Shown piece by piece: positions 23,616 to 31,591 of a stretch of DNA of 64,000 bases; the stretch's first letter is position 1, and each line of letters starts with the position of its first letter. Source of the stretch: Massilia atriviolacea (GTDB lineage: Bacteria > Pseudomonadota > Gammaproteobacteria > Burkholderiales > Burkholderiaceae_D); contig NZ_RXLQ01000003.1 of NCBI RefSeq assembly GCF_003953935.1, positions 1 through 64,000 on the forward strand, written 5' to 3'. Both the position numbers and the translations under genes were made by a program. Under the pieces are notes generated by a model. It ran no database searches. It was not told the origin of the DNA and worked only from the letters and a program-made list of their open reading frames with translations.

Positions 23616-25301
23616 TTAGCCGGTTACCGCCACGTCGTTTTCGGCCCGCACCAGCTGCCGGTTCACGGCGCTGAGCACCGCCTTGAACGAGGCTGTCACG
23701 ATATTGCTGTCGATCCCGGCCCCGAACATGGTCGGACCGTTTGCCAGGCGCAATTCCACGTAGCACGCCGCCTTGGCATTGGCGCCCGAGCCGATGGCAT
23801 GTTCGTGGTAATCCATCAGCTTGATGTCGAGTCCGAGCGCGTTGACGAAGGCATCGATCGGCCCGTTCCCGCCACCTTGCAGGCGCATGCTGGCCTGGCG
23901 GTGCGCCAGGGTGATGTCGATCTGCACCGGCTCGTCGCTGCTGCTGTCTTCCACCATCTTGTGCGCGCTGTAGGCGTACGGGCTGGTCTGGTCGAAATAC
24001 TCGCTGCAAAAGATCGCATGGATTTCCTTGGCCGCGATCTCGCGTCCGCTGGCGTCGGCCACCGCCTGGACCGCGCGGCTGAATTCGATCTGCAGGCGGC
24101 GCGGCAGGCTCAGGCCGAATTCCTGTTCCAGCAGATAGGCCATGCCGCCCTTGCCGGACTGGCTGTTAACCCGGATCACGGCGTCGTAATTGCGCCCCAG
24201 ATCGGCCGGGTCGATCGGCAGGTACGGGATTTCCCACAAGGTATTCGGCTGCTGCTGGGCAAAGCCTTTTTTGATCGCATCCTGGTGCGAACCGGAAAAC
24301 GCAGTAAACACCAGGTCGCCCGCATACGGATGGCGCGGATGGACCGGCAACTGGTTGCACTCTTCCACCACATGGCGCACGGCATCGATATCGGAAAAAT
24401 CCAGGCCCGGATGCACGCCCTGGGTGTACAGATTCATCGCCAGGGTGACCAGGTCGACATTGCCGGTGCGCTCGCCGTTGCCGAACAAACAGCCTTCGAC
24501 CCGGTCGGCGCCCGCCATGATGGCCAGCTCGGCCGAGGCCACCGCCGTCCCGCGGTCGTTGTGCGGATGCACGCTGATGATCAGCGCATCGCGCCGCGCC
24601 AGCTTGCGCGACATCCATTCGATCTGGTCCGCGTACACATTCGGCGTGCTGCACTCGACGGTGGAGGGCAGGTTGACGATCATCTTGTTGTGCGGGGTCG
24701 GCTGCCAGATGTCGCTGACGGCATCGCAGATATGCTTGGAAAAATCCAGTTCCGTCGTCGAAAACGATTCCGGCGTGTATTCGAAGCCCCAGTCGGTCTG
24801 GGGATGCTGCTTGACCAGCTCCTTGACCAGTTTGGTGCCGCTGGTGGCGATCTCGGTAATCTGCTCGCGCGTCATGCCGAACACGACCTTGCGGAACACC
24901 GGCGCCACCGAGTTATACAGGTGCACGATGGCGCGCCGCGCGCCGACGGCGGACTCCACCGTGCGGCGGATCAGTTCTTCGCGCGACTGGGTCAGGACGA
25001 TGATGGTCACGTCCTCGGGAATCCGGTCTTCGTCGATCAGCTTGCGCACGAAATCGAAGTCGGTCTGCGAGGCCGATGGAAAACCGACTTCGATTTCCTT
25101 GAGGCCGATCTTGACCAGCATCTCGAAGAAGCGCAGTTTTTTCTCCGGGCTCATCGGCTCGATCAGGGCCTGGTTGCCGTCGCGCAGGTCGGTGCTCATC
25201 CAGATCGGCGGGCGCGTGATGGCCTTATCCGGCCACTGGCGGGCGGACAAATTGACTGGAGGGAAGGCGCGGTATTTGGACGACGGATTCTGCAACATCA
25301 T
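23616..25301 (-). CDS. leuA: 2-isopropylmalate synthase
   Basis: A 561-residue enzyme of the longer LeuA type that condenses acetyl-CoA with 2-oxoisovalerate, the first step of leucine synthesis. Visible features are [20 protein letters not shown] at the catalytic start, the metal-binding [14 protein letters not shown] and [15 protein letters not shown], then the linker and the C-terminal regulatory domain ([34 protein letters not shown]) through which leucine inhibits. The ATG-ATG start has AGGAG upstream. It stands alone, away from leuBCD. The 300 bp upstream contain two Leu-rich leader frames, so expression is probably also controlled by attenuation. Confidence 0.97.
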   Translation of the reverse strand: MMLQNPSSKYRAFPPVNLSARQWPDKAITRPPIWMSTDLRDGNQALIEPMSPEKKLRFFEMLVKIGLKEIEVGFPSASQTDFDFVRKLIDEDRIPEDVTIIVLTQSREELIRRTVESAVGARRAIVHLYNSVAPVFRKVVFGMTREQITEIATSGTKLVKELVKQHPQTDWGFEYTPESFSTTELDFSKHICDAVSDIWQPTPHNKMIVNLPSTVECSTPNVYADQIEWMSRKLARRDALIISVHPHNDRGTAVASAELAIMAGADRVEGCLFGNGERTGNVDLVTLAMNLYTQGVHPGLDFSDIDAVRHVVEECNQLPVHPRHPYAGDLVFTAFSGSHQDAIKKGFAQQQPNTLWEIPYLPIDPADLGRNYDAVIRVNSQSGKGGMAYLLEQEFGLSLPRRLQIEFSRAVQAVADASGREIAAKEIHAIFCSEYFDQTSPYAYSAHKMVEDSSSDEPVQIDITLAHRQASMRLQGGGNGPIDAFVNALGLDIKLMDYHEHAIGSGANAKAACYVELRLANGPTMFGAGIDSNIVTASFKAVLSAVNRQLVRAENDVAVTG

Positions 25302-25379
25302 GGGGTACTCCTGTTTGGCGAAAGCGGATAAGGGCCGGGCGGCGGTGTGGCGACAGGCTGCCGGGCGGCCACGGGTACG

Positions 25380-25445
25380 CTAGGCCAGGCAACCGATCGG
25401 TAGCTTTAGCAGTAGCAATTCAATGAGGGAGACGGATGCAAACAT
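25380..25445 (-). CDS. leuL: leuA leader peptide (proximal, best supported)
   Basis: A 21-codon frame ending 78 bases before leuA, with AGGAAAG about ten bases before its ATG. It codes 7 Leu of 21 residues, clustered as IELLLLKLPIG; the run uses ttg, cta, ctg, cta and cta. A short translated ORF with clustered leucine codons just upstream of a leucine biosynthesis gene is the hallmark of a transcription-attenuation leader: ribosomes stall when charged tRNA-Leu is scarce. I could not find a convincing terminator with T-run between it and leuA, so the mechanism downstream is open. Confidence 0.72.
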   Translation of the reverse strand: MFASVSLIELLLLKLPIGCLA

Positions 25446-25510
25446 GGGTCGAGCTTTCCTGGGGTTTTACAACTCGCCGGCGGGGAGCCGGACGGCGCAC
25501 TGCGGGTGGA

Positions 25511-25594
25511 TTACGCGCGTGCAGCTAGTAGCGTCGCTAGCGATAGCGCGCCAGCGAGCAGGGGGAAAGACGACAGATGCAGGGAGGAAGACAT
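25511..25594 (-). CDS. Second Leu-rich leader ORF upstream of leuA
   Basis: A 27-codon frame about 65 bases upstream of the first leader. Eight residues are Leu; the last four in the cluster (ALSLATLLAA) are all cta, a codon that is rare in this genome. The ATG lacks a strong ribosome binding site (AGTGAAC only). It may be a second attenuation leader, a signal-peptide-like chance frame, or part of the same control region. The unusual use of cta is the main argument that it is real. Confidence 0.45.
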   Translation of the reverse strand: MSSSLHLSSFPLLAGALSLATLLAARA

Positions 25595-25719
25595 GAGTTC
25601 ACTGTACGTCAGGCCGCGCCGGCTTGTCAAGCGTTGAAATGCAACACCAGCAAGCCGGCACCGACGCAGCGCGCCGGTTAAAGGAAGACAACCATCACAT
25701 TTATTTTTGGGCGGGTACG

Positions 25720-26082
25720 TCAGACGTCGAGGAACATGTCGAAACCGCCGTAGATCATGCGCTTGCCGTCGAAGGGCATGTTCTCGGCCTTCATGAAGTC
25801 GGTCATGCGCGGGTCTTTCATGACCTTGTCGTTGACTTCGTCGCGGTGGGCGCGCGACTCGTACACGATCCAGGAAAACACGACGGTTTCGTCAGGCTGC
25901 AGGTTGACGCTCTGGGGGAAGGACGTCAGCTTGCCGGGCTTGACATCGTCGGCGATGCATTCGCAGTAATGCAGCGCGCCGTGCTCGCGCCAGATGGCGC
26001 CGCAGGTTGCCGCGACGGCGCGGTAGTTCTCGATATTGCTGGTGGGGAGGGGAAGGACAAAACCATCGACATAGGCCATCAT
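25720..26082 (-). CDS. DUF1428 family protein
   Basis: A 120-residue cytosolic protein matching the DUF1428 family over its whole length: YVDGFVLPLPTSNIENYRA, EHGALHYCECIADDVKPGKLTSF, VVFSWIVYESRAHRDEVN and KVMKDPRM. Its fold is probably a ferredoxin-like dimer related to stress-response barrel proteins. The function is unknown. AGGAG stands before two ATGs in tandem (26082 and 26079); the second has the better spacing. It is separate from the downstream sen genes by 154 bp and a hairpin, so no link to selenium use is implied. Confidence 0.9.
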   Translation of the reverse strand: MMAYVDGFVLPLPTSNIENYRAVAATCGAIWREHGALHYCECIADDVKPGKLTSFPQSVNLQPDETVVFSWIVYESRAHRDEVNDKVMKDPRMTDFMKAENMPFDGKRMIYGGFDMFLDV

Positions 26083-26195
26083 GTTCTCCTGAGGGATACC
26101 GTGTTTGAACCCGAGATCCGATCATACCCGCCCCGCATGCGCAGGCTCGCACCTTTCCGTAAATATACGCGCCAATGTTGTATTTGCCGCTACAT

Positions 26196-26232
26196 CGCTG
26201 GACTCTCTGCGGCATGGCAGGGAGTCCAGCGC
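26196..26232 (-). terminator. Hairpin after selD/senC
   Basis: cgctggactc (26196-26205) pairs with gagtccagcg (26223-26232), with further pairing inside (ctgc/gcag). It begins just beyond the selD stop on the minus strand, overlapping the final codons region. No T-run follows, so the terminator call is moderate. Confidence 0.45.
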
Positions 26233-26236
26233 GTGT

Positions 26237-27295
26237 TCAGGCTGCGACCTGTACGCGCGCCGCGCCTGCTTTCATCTCGCCGATCACGGCGGCGCTCTCG
26301 AAGCCTTCGCGCGCGAACAGCGCCAGCACCTCGTCCACGCTGTCCGGATCGCACGACACCAGCAGCCCGCCCGAGGTTTGCGGGTCGGTCAGCAGATTGT
26401 GCTGGGCCGCGCTGATGCCCGGCGAGAGCGTCACGTCCTTGCCGTAGGCGTCCCAGTTGCGGCCCGAGGCGCCGGTAAAGTAGCCATCGTGCGCCAGCTG
26501 TTCCACGCCCGGCAGCAGCGGAATCTGCGACATGGTCAGCTGCGCCGTCAGCTGCGCGCCGCGCGCCAGTTCCAGCAGGTGGCCCAGGAGGCCGAAACCG
26601 GTGACGTCGGTCAGCGCGTGCACGCCGTCCATCTCCGAGAGGGCCTTGCCCGGTTTGTTCAGCTTGGTGGTATTGGCGATCATGGCGGCGTAGCCGTCCG
26701 CTCCCAGCACGTCCTTCTTGAGCGCCGCCGAGAGCACGCCCACGCCCAGCGGTTTGCCGAGAATGAGCACGTCGCCGGCGCGCGCGTCGGCATTGCGCTT
26801 GACCCTGGACGGATGCACGAGGCCCAGTACCACCAGGCCGTAGATCGGCTCGACCGAGTCGATGGTGTGGCCGCCGGCGATCGGTATGCCCGCTTCGGCG
26901 CACATGGTCTGGCCGCCGCGAATGATCTCGCCGATCGTCTCCAGCGGCAGTTTATTGATCGGCATGCCGACCAGCGCCAGCGCCATGATCGGCGTGCCGC
27001 CCATCGCGTACACGTCGGAGATCGCGTTGGTGGCGGCGATGCGGCCGAAATCGAAGGGATCGTCGACGATCGGCATGAAAAAGTCGGTGGTGGCGATCAG
27101 CGCCTGCTCGTCATTGAGCTTGTAGACGGCGGCGTCGTCGGCGGTCTCGATGCCGACCATCAGTTCCTTCGGTAGCGGGAAGCCGCCCGAGTTCTTCAGG
27201 ATCTCGGACAGCACGCCGGGCGCGATCTTGCAGCCGCAGCCGCCGCCATGCGAAAACGCGGTGAGTTTGATGGGGGTATCCGGGGCTGTGCTCAT
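26237..27295 (-). CDS. senC: Selenide, water dikinase (selenophosphate synthase, SenC role)
   Basis: 352 residues from the ATG at 27295; the upstream part of the open frame is not SelD-like. It makes selenophosphate from selenide and ATP. The glycine-rich N terminus HGGGCGCKIAP holds the active-site Cys in the place where some homologues have selenocysteine, followed by DDAAVY, TTDFFMPIVDDPFDFGRIAA and GGHTIDS typical of SelD. It lies 28 bp after senB on the same strand. In known selenoneine clusters a SelD-type protein, SenC, supplies selenophosphate to SenB, so that role is most likely here, without excluding a supply to tRNA or selenoprotein synthesis. Confidence 0.9.
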   Translation of the reverse strand: MSTAPDTPIKLTAFSHGGGCGCKIAPGVLSEILKNSGGFPLPKELMVGIETADDAAVYKLNDEQALIATTDFFMPIVDDPFDFGRIAATNAISDVYAMGGTPIMALALVGMPINKLPLETIGEIIRGGQTMCAEAGIPIAGGHTIDSVEPIYGLVVLGLVHPSRVKRNADARAGDVLILGKPLGVGVLSAALKKDVLGADGYAAMIANTTKLNKPGKALSEMDGVHALTDVTGFGLLGHLLELARGAQLTAQLTMSQIPLLPGVEQLAHDGYFTGASGRNWDAYGKDVTLSPGISAAQHNLLTDPQTSGGLLVSCDPDSVDEVLALFAREGFESAAVIGEMKAGAARVQVAA

Positions 27296-27323
27296 GGTGG
27301 TTTCCGTTTCGGTAAAAGGCAGG

Positions 27324-28283
27324 TCAGACCAGATTATCCACCAAGTCGAGCACGCTGGCACGCTCGCGCTCCGGGGCGAACAAGGCGGCGCGCGCATCGC
27401 ACTGGCGCCGCAGCAGCGCGTGGAAGGGCGGGTCGATGATGCAGCGGTCGATCAGGCGCGCCAGCGCGGGCGCGTCGCCGGGAGCGAAATAGCCCGCATA
27501 GTCCTCGCCCAGCATGCCGCGGTTGCCGCTGATGTCGCTGGCCAGCACCGGCACCGCGCTGGTGACGGCTTCGATGATGACGTTGGCGCCGCCCTCCATG
27601 TGCGAGGCGATCGCCATCGCGTGGCAGCGTTTGAGGCGCTGGCGCGCCTCGGCGTGCGCCAGGTTGCCCAGCCAGCGGTAGCGCGGGTTGGCGGCGGCGG
27701 TGGCCTGGGCCGCCTCGCCCAGGTCCGCATCGAGCGCGCCGCCGATGTGCAGCAGGCGCGCCGCCGGGCTGGTGACCAGGGCGCTGGCGCGCATGAAGGT
27801 CAAGGGGTCTTTTTCCTGGCGCAGATGGCCGATCATGCAGATGTCGGCATGGCGCCGCCGCGCTGCGTGGCGCTGTGGCGCCAGCGCCGGCGCCGACTGG
27901 TAGATCACGCGCGCCTTGCCGCGTACGGCGGCAGGAAGCAGGGCCAGGCCGGCGCCTTGCAGCAGCACCAGCGCGCGCGCGTGCCGCAGCGAGGCCTGGG
28001 CCTCGATGGACGTGGCGATGTCGCGATACAGGTCGGTCCCGGTCAGCACCAGCACCGAGGGCCGGTCGGGAAACGCCTCGGTGAACGCCGCCAGCGGGCC
28101 GGCCGAGCGGCGCGCGTGCAGGGCGATCAGCAGGTCGGGCGCGCCGTCCTGGGGCTGCCATCCGGGGGCGATGGCGACCCGGTAGCGCGCACGCAGGAAG
28201 TGCGCCCAGCGGCTGGCGGTCTGCCAGTTGCCATTGTTTTCCTTCGCCGATGCGGGACTGACGATCAGTAGCTGTTTCTTCAC
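27324..28283 (-). CDS. senB: Selenosugar synthase SenB (glycosyltransferase-like)
   Basis: A 319-residue protein of glycosyltransferase type (GT-B). It matches the family found beside EgtB-like SenA proteins: VSPASAKENNGNWQTASRWA at the N terminus, LLIALHARRSA, then the C-terminal sugar-nucleotide site SHMEGGANVIIEAV. In selenoneine synthesis SenB joins selenophosphate and a UDP-sugar into a selenosugar. It begins with GTG, preceded by AAAGGCAG, 38 bp from the divergent senA. It is followed by the selD-type gene in the same operon. Older annotations call this family a TIGR04348 glycosyltransferase. Confidence 0.87.
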   Translation of the reverse strand: MKKQLLIVSPASAKENNGNWQTASRWAHFLRARYRVAIAPGWQPQDGAPDLLIALHARRSAGPLAAFTEAFPDRPSVLVLTGTDLYRDIATSIEAQASLRHARALVLLQGAGLALLPAAVRGKARVIYQSAPALAPQRHAARRRHADICMIGHLRQEKDPLTFMRASALVTSPAARLLHIGGALDADLGEAAQATAAANPRYRWLGNLAHAEARQRLKRCHAMAIASHMEGGANVIIEAVTSAVPVLASDISGNRGMLGEDYAGYFAPGDAPALARLIDRCIIDPPFHALLRRQCDARAALFAPERERASVLDLVDNLV

Positions 28284-28321
28284 GCAGCGCTGCCTTTGAA
28301 AAAGTCGTTACAATCGACGCC

Positions 28322-29530
28322 ATGAACCCAACGACCGCATCGATCACCGCATCCTTCCGGCACGCCAGGCCGCAACAACTGGCCGAGGCGCTCCAGAGTG
28401 CCCGACATTATACGCTCGCCCTGTTCGACTGCTTCGCCGCCATGGGCTACGACAGCCTGGCGCGCGTGCCGCATCTTGCGACCATCAATCCGCCGCTGTG
28501 GGAGCTAGGGCACACGGCGTGGTTTGCCGAGTGGTTCATCCTGCGCGAGGCGACGTCGAGCCACCCGGCCGACGCCCAGCGCCACTCGCTGCTCACGCGC
28601 GGCGACGACTGGTTCGATTCGAACACGGTGCCGCACCGCTCGCGCTGGACGCTCGATCTGCCCAGCCCCGGCGCGCTCAAGACCTACTGCCACGAGGTGC
28701 TCGACCGCACGCTCGACAAGCTCTCGCGCGAGGCTGGCGTCGACCAGGCATTGTATCCCTACCGGCTGGCGCTGGCGCACGAAGACATGCATGGCGAGGC
28801 CTATCTGTACACCTTGCAGACCCTGGGCGTGCCGGTGCCGGAGCAGCTGCTGCGGGCCGGCGCCTGGGGCGGACCATCGTCCGAGATTGCCTATCCGGGC
28901 GGGACGCTGGTGCTGGGCCGCGCCCAGGATGGCGGCTTCGTGTTCGACAACGAGCGCGAGGCGCACCCGGTGTACGTGGCCCCGTTCCGCATCGATGCGG
29001 GCCTGGTGACGAACGCGCAGTTTGCCGATTTTGTGGCCGATGGCGGCTACCAGAACCGCCAGTACTGGAGTGCGGCCGGCAGCGCGTGGCTGATGCGCCA
29101 GGAGCGCTCGTCGCCGCGCTACTGGCAGCGCGATGGCGACCAGTGGCGCACCATGCGCTTCGGGCGCCTGTCGACGCTGGCGCCGTCCGAAGCGGTGCGC
29201 CATGTATGCCTGTTCGAGGCGCAGGCGTATTGCGCGTGGGCCGGACGGCGTTTGCCGGGTGAAGCGGAGTGGGAATACGCGGCGCTGTCGGGGCAGGCCG
29301 GTTTTGGCTGGGGCCAGCTGTGGGAGTGGACCAGCAGCGCGTTCGAACCGTATCCGGGCTTCGTGGCGGACCGCTACCGCGAGTATTCGGCGCCGTGGTT
29401 CATGACGCACCAGGTGCTGCGCGGCGCCTCGTTCGCAACGCCCTCGCGCTTTGCCTCGGCGCGCTTCCGCAATTTCTTCAAGCCGGAGCGCGACGATATC
29501 TTTTGCGGATTCCGCACCTGCGCGTTGTAG
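28322..29530 (+). CDS. senA: Selenoneine synthase SenA (EgtB-like)
   Basis: A 402-residue homologue of the ergothioneine enzyme EgtB. The N-terminal DinB-like domain carries the iron ligands: His in LGHTAWFAEWF and the pair in HEDMHGEAYLY. The C-terminal formylglycine-generating-enzyme-like domain shows GAWGGPSSEIAYPGG, NAQFADFVADGGY, RRLPGEAEWEYAA and the closing RFRNFFKPERDDIFCGFR. SenA couples the selenosugar to hercynine with oxygen to form the C-Se bond. It is divergent from senB and selD/senC, which fixes it as SenA rather than an EgtB for ergothioneine. A TACAAT -10-like box ends eight bases before the ATG, hinting at a very short leader. Hercynine synthesis (egtD) is not in the window. 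Confidence 0.88.
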   Translation: MNPTTASITASFRHARPQQLAEALQSARHYTLALFDCFAAMGYDSLARVPHLATINPPLWELGHTAWFAEWFILREATSSHPADAQRHSLLTRGDDWFDSNTVPHRSRWTLDLPSPGALKTYCHEVLDRTLDKLSREAGVDQALYPYRLALAHEDMHGEAYLYTLQTLGVPVPEQLLRAGAWGGPSSEIAYPGGTLVLGRAQDGGFVFDNEREAHPVYVAPFRIDAGLVTNAQFADFVADGGYQNRQYWSAAGSAWLMRQERSSPRYWQRDGDQWRTMRFGRLSTLAPSEAVRHVCLFEAQAYCAWAGRRLPGEAEWEYAALSGQAGFGWGQLWEWTSSAFEPYPGFVADRYREYSAPWFMTHQVLRGASFATPSRFASARFRNFFKPERDDIFCGFRTCAL

Positions 29531-29546
29531 CGGTACAGGACATCCG

Positions 29547-29582
29547 CCACCGTCGTTCCCGCGCAGGCGGGAACGACGGTGG
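29547..29582. repeat. REP-like perfect palindrome after senA
   Basis: ccaccgtcgttcccgc and gcgggaacgacggtgg form a perfect 16 bp stem with a 4-base loop. The core cgttcccgcgcaggcgggaacg is of the REP type scattered through many proteobacterial genomes. Lying 17 bp after senA it may also end its transcript. Confidence 0.8.
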
Positions 29583-29685
29583 TTGAGCGGTGGTTGAGCG
29601 GCGGTTGAGCGGCGGTTGAGCGGCGGTTGAGCGGTGGTTGAACGGTGGTTGAGCGGTGCTTGAACGGTGCTTGAACGGTGGTTGA
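29576..29685. repeat. Tandem repeat, ten 11 bp units
   Basis: Ten consecutive copies of an 11-mer close to gcggtggttga fill this stretch; variants are gcggcggttga, acggtggttga and gcggtgcttga. The first unit overlaps the end of the REP-like palindrome, so the array may have grown by slippage from its right arm. The length is not a multiple of three and no frame makes sense, so it is non-coding. Confidence 0.93.
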
Positions 29686-29705
29686 AGTAACTGACGGCGC
29701 TTGAC

Positions 29706-29733
29706 GAAAAAAAACGGCCGCCGAAGCAGCCGT
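29706..29733 (-). terminator. Rho-independent terminator of the helicase gene
   Basis: On the minus strand acggctgc and gcggccgt pair around a UUCG-type loop (ttcg), followed directly by a run of eight or nine T. It starts 27 bases after the helicase stop. This is the clearest intrinsic terminator in the window. Confidence 0.92.
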
Positions 29734-29760
29734 TCCTTGGTCAGTCCTTACAGCGAACGA

Positions 29761-31164
29761 TTAACGGTCGCCGTACGAGCTGCGGGTGCGCTCGGAAGCC
29801 GGACGCGGGTTCGAACCCTTGTAGCCGCCGCTTGTCGCGCCTTCCTTGCGCGGAGCGCCCGGTTTGCTGAACGTACGCTGGCCCGGCTTGGCGCCGCCGC
29901 GGTTGTCGCCTGGTTTCCAGCTGCCTGGACGGGCTGCCGAACGTGGCGCCGACGCGGTTTTCTTCGGCTCGAAGCCTTCGATCACGTTGACCGGAATGAG
30001 CTGCTTGGTGAAGCGCTCGATGCGCTTGACGTTCATGCCTTCGGCATGGTTTACCAGCGAGATCGCCAGGCCATTGCGGCCGGCGCGGCCGGTACGGCCG
30101 ATACGGTGCACATAGTCTTCAGGGAACTTCGGCAGGTCGTAGTTGAACACGTGGGTGATGTTCGGGACATCGATACCACGGGCTGCAACGTCGGTCGCGA
30201 CCAGCACGCGCACCTGGCCGCGGCGCAGGCCGTCCAGGGTACGGTTACGGGCGCCCTGGTGCATGTCGCCATGCAGTGCGGCGGCCGAGAAACCGGCGAT
30301 GTTCAGGCGGTCGGCGATGGTGTCGGCGTCACGCTTGGTGGCGGTGAACACAACGGCCTGGTCCAGCGTTTCGTCGCGCAGCAGATGGTCGAGCAGGCGA
30401 TTCTTGTGCGACAGGTCGTCGACAAAGTGCACGCGCTGCACGATGTTTTCGTGCTTGGTGGCCGAACCGGTGATCTGGATGGTCATCGGGTCGGTCGTGA
30501 TGCGGCGCGCCATATTGCCGACCATGCCGTCGAGCGTGGCCGAGAACAGCATCGTCTGGCGGTTGGCAGGGGTGGCGGCGATGATTTTTTCGATATCGTC
30601 GATGAAGCCCATGTCCAGCATGCGGTCGGCTTCGTCCAGCACCAGGATTTCGAGTTCCGAGAAATCGATCTTGCCCGATTCCATGTGGTCGATCAGACGG
30701 CCGGGGGTCGCCACCAGGATTTCCGGATTGCGCGCCAGCAGTTGCATCTGCTTAGGATAAGGCATGCCGCCCAGGATCGATACGGCCTTGATACGGCGGA
30801 TCTGGGTGCCGTATTTTTCGGTCGCGCTGGTCACTTGCAGGGCCAGTTCGCGGGTCGGGGTCAGTACCAGCATTTTCGGCTGGGCCGCTTTGAAACGTGG
30901 ACGCTCGCCGCGGGCACGCGCATTCTGCGCTTCCTGGGCGGCGTTCTTGGACGCCTGCGATTGCTCGGCAACGGCGAATTTGTGGAGGGCGGGCAGCATG
31001 AATGCGGCGGTCTTGCCGGAACCGGTCTGCGACGATACCAGCAGGTCGCGGCCGCTGATGGCGGCAGGAACAGCTTGCTCCTGGACTGGGGTCGGCACGG
31101 TGTAACCGGCATCGGTTACTGCTTTTACGATAGACGCGTGGAGGCCTAATGCTTCAAAACTCAT
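29761..31164 (-). CDS. rhlE: DEAD-box RNA helicase, RhlE type
   Basis: A 467-residue helicase that unwinds RNA duplexes using ATP, usually in ribosome assembly and cold adaptation. Motifs in order: FEALGLH and Q-motif TPVQEQAVP, motif I SSQTGSGKT, Ia PTRELALQV, GG, TPGRL, motif II DEADRMLDMGF, motif III SAT, motif IV VFTATKRD, motif V ATDVAARGIDVPNI and motif VI HRIGRTGRAG. The tail after about residue 385 is basic and Gly/Ser/Pro-rich (KPGDNRGGAKPGQRTF), as in RhlE proteins that use it to bind RNA. A Gln/Ala-rich insert follows motif I (AEQSQASKNAAQEAQNARAR). Confidence 0.95.
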   Translation of the reverse strand: MSFEALGLHASIVKAVTDAGYTVPTPVQEQAVPAAISGRDLLVSSQTGSGKTAAFMLPALHKFAVAEQSQASKNAAQEAQNARARGERPRFKAAQPKMLVLTPTRELALQVTSATEKYGTQIRRIKAVSILGGMPYPKQMQLLARNPEILVATPGRLIDHMESGKIDFSELEILVLDEADRMLDMGFIDDIEKIIAATPANRQTMLFSATLDGMVGNMARRITTDPMTIQITGSATKHENIVQRVHFVDDLSHKNRLLDHLLRDETLDQAVVFTATKRDADTIADRLNIAGFSAAALHGDMHQGARNRTLDGLRRGQVRVLVATDVAARGIDVPNITHVFNYDLPKFPEDYVHRIGRTGRAGRNGLAISLVNHAEGMNVKRIERFTKQLIPVNVIEGFEPKKTASAPRSAARPGSWKPGDNRGGAKPGQRTFSKPGAPRKEGATSGGYKGSNPRPASERTRSSYGDR

Positions 31165-31591
31165 TATGTTCTTTTCTTTCGGTATAGATCAGCGCCCGAG
31201 CAACTGCTCCGAGCGCAAAATAGCAACGCCAACCAACACAACGAAATGACTCAGGATGAAAGAAATTTCGGCACAAAAGCTTTGCGCCGGGACGGTGTCA
31301 GGTGCGACACACAAGGCGGGAGGGCTTTATTGAGGGTATCCGGGGGATACGCCTAGGCTTGCGAAGCTGCTAGTTTTACTTCTTTGTTACTGCCAAGGGC
31401 CATCGCTTCAGTCTGATTGCGAGAAACGTATTGCAGCGCACAAACAACACTATACAGTAGTTTCACTGTACTTGTATAGGTAAATCCGAATAGTGTGTAT
31501 GCAAGCGCTGGATTTACTGAAGGAGTCTTGGTAGATAAGTGACAGTCGATCCGGAAACGGCGGATGCGATCGACGCACCCGCCGCCCGCCA
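31165..31591. other. Long intergenic region between helicase and lytic transglycosylase
   Basis: 427 bp. On the minus strand this is the region upstream of the helicase. It contains a short hairpin gtatcc/ggatac (about 31337-31351) and an imperfect dyad ctatacagt/tgtatag (about 31450-31480). A 79-codon minus frame (31353-31592) overlaps the previous stop but resembles nothing known. A structured 5' leader, as in cold-inducible helicase genes, is possible but not shown. Confidence 0.4.

Noticed and set aside
23799-25331. A 510-codon plus-strand frame opposite leuA
   Set aside because: leuA on the minus strand is unmistakable; this frame is rich in His, Arg and Asp without motifs.
25302-25379. 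Classical intrinsic attenuator between the leader and leuA
   Set aside because: Only a weak gtggc/gccac pairing is visible and there is no T-run; I could not support a terminator.
28322-29530. Ergothioneine synthase EgtB
   Set aside because: The divergent senB and selD-type neighbours fit SenA of selenoneine synthesis better than ergothioneine synthesis.
29547-29685. CRISPR array
   Set aside because: The units are 11 bp and directly joined, with no spacers, so this is a simple tandem repeat.
29701-31149. A 482-codon plus-strand frame opposite the helicase gene
   Set aside because: It is antisense of a helicase with all motifs present and it starts inside the helicase terminator.
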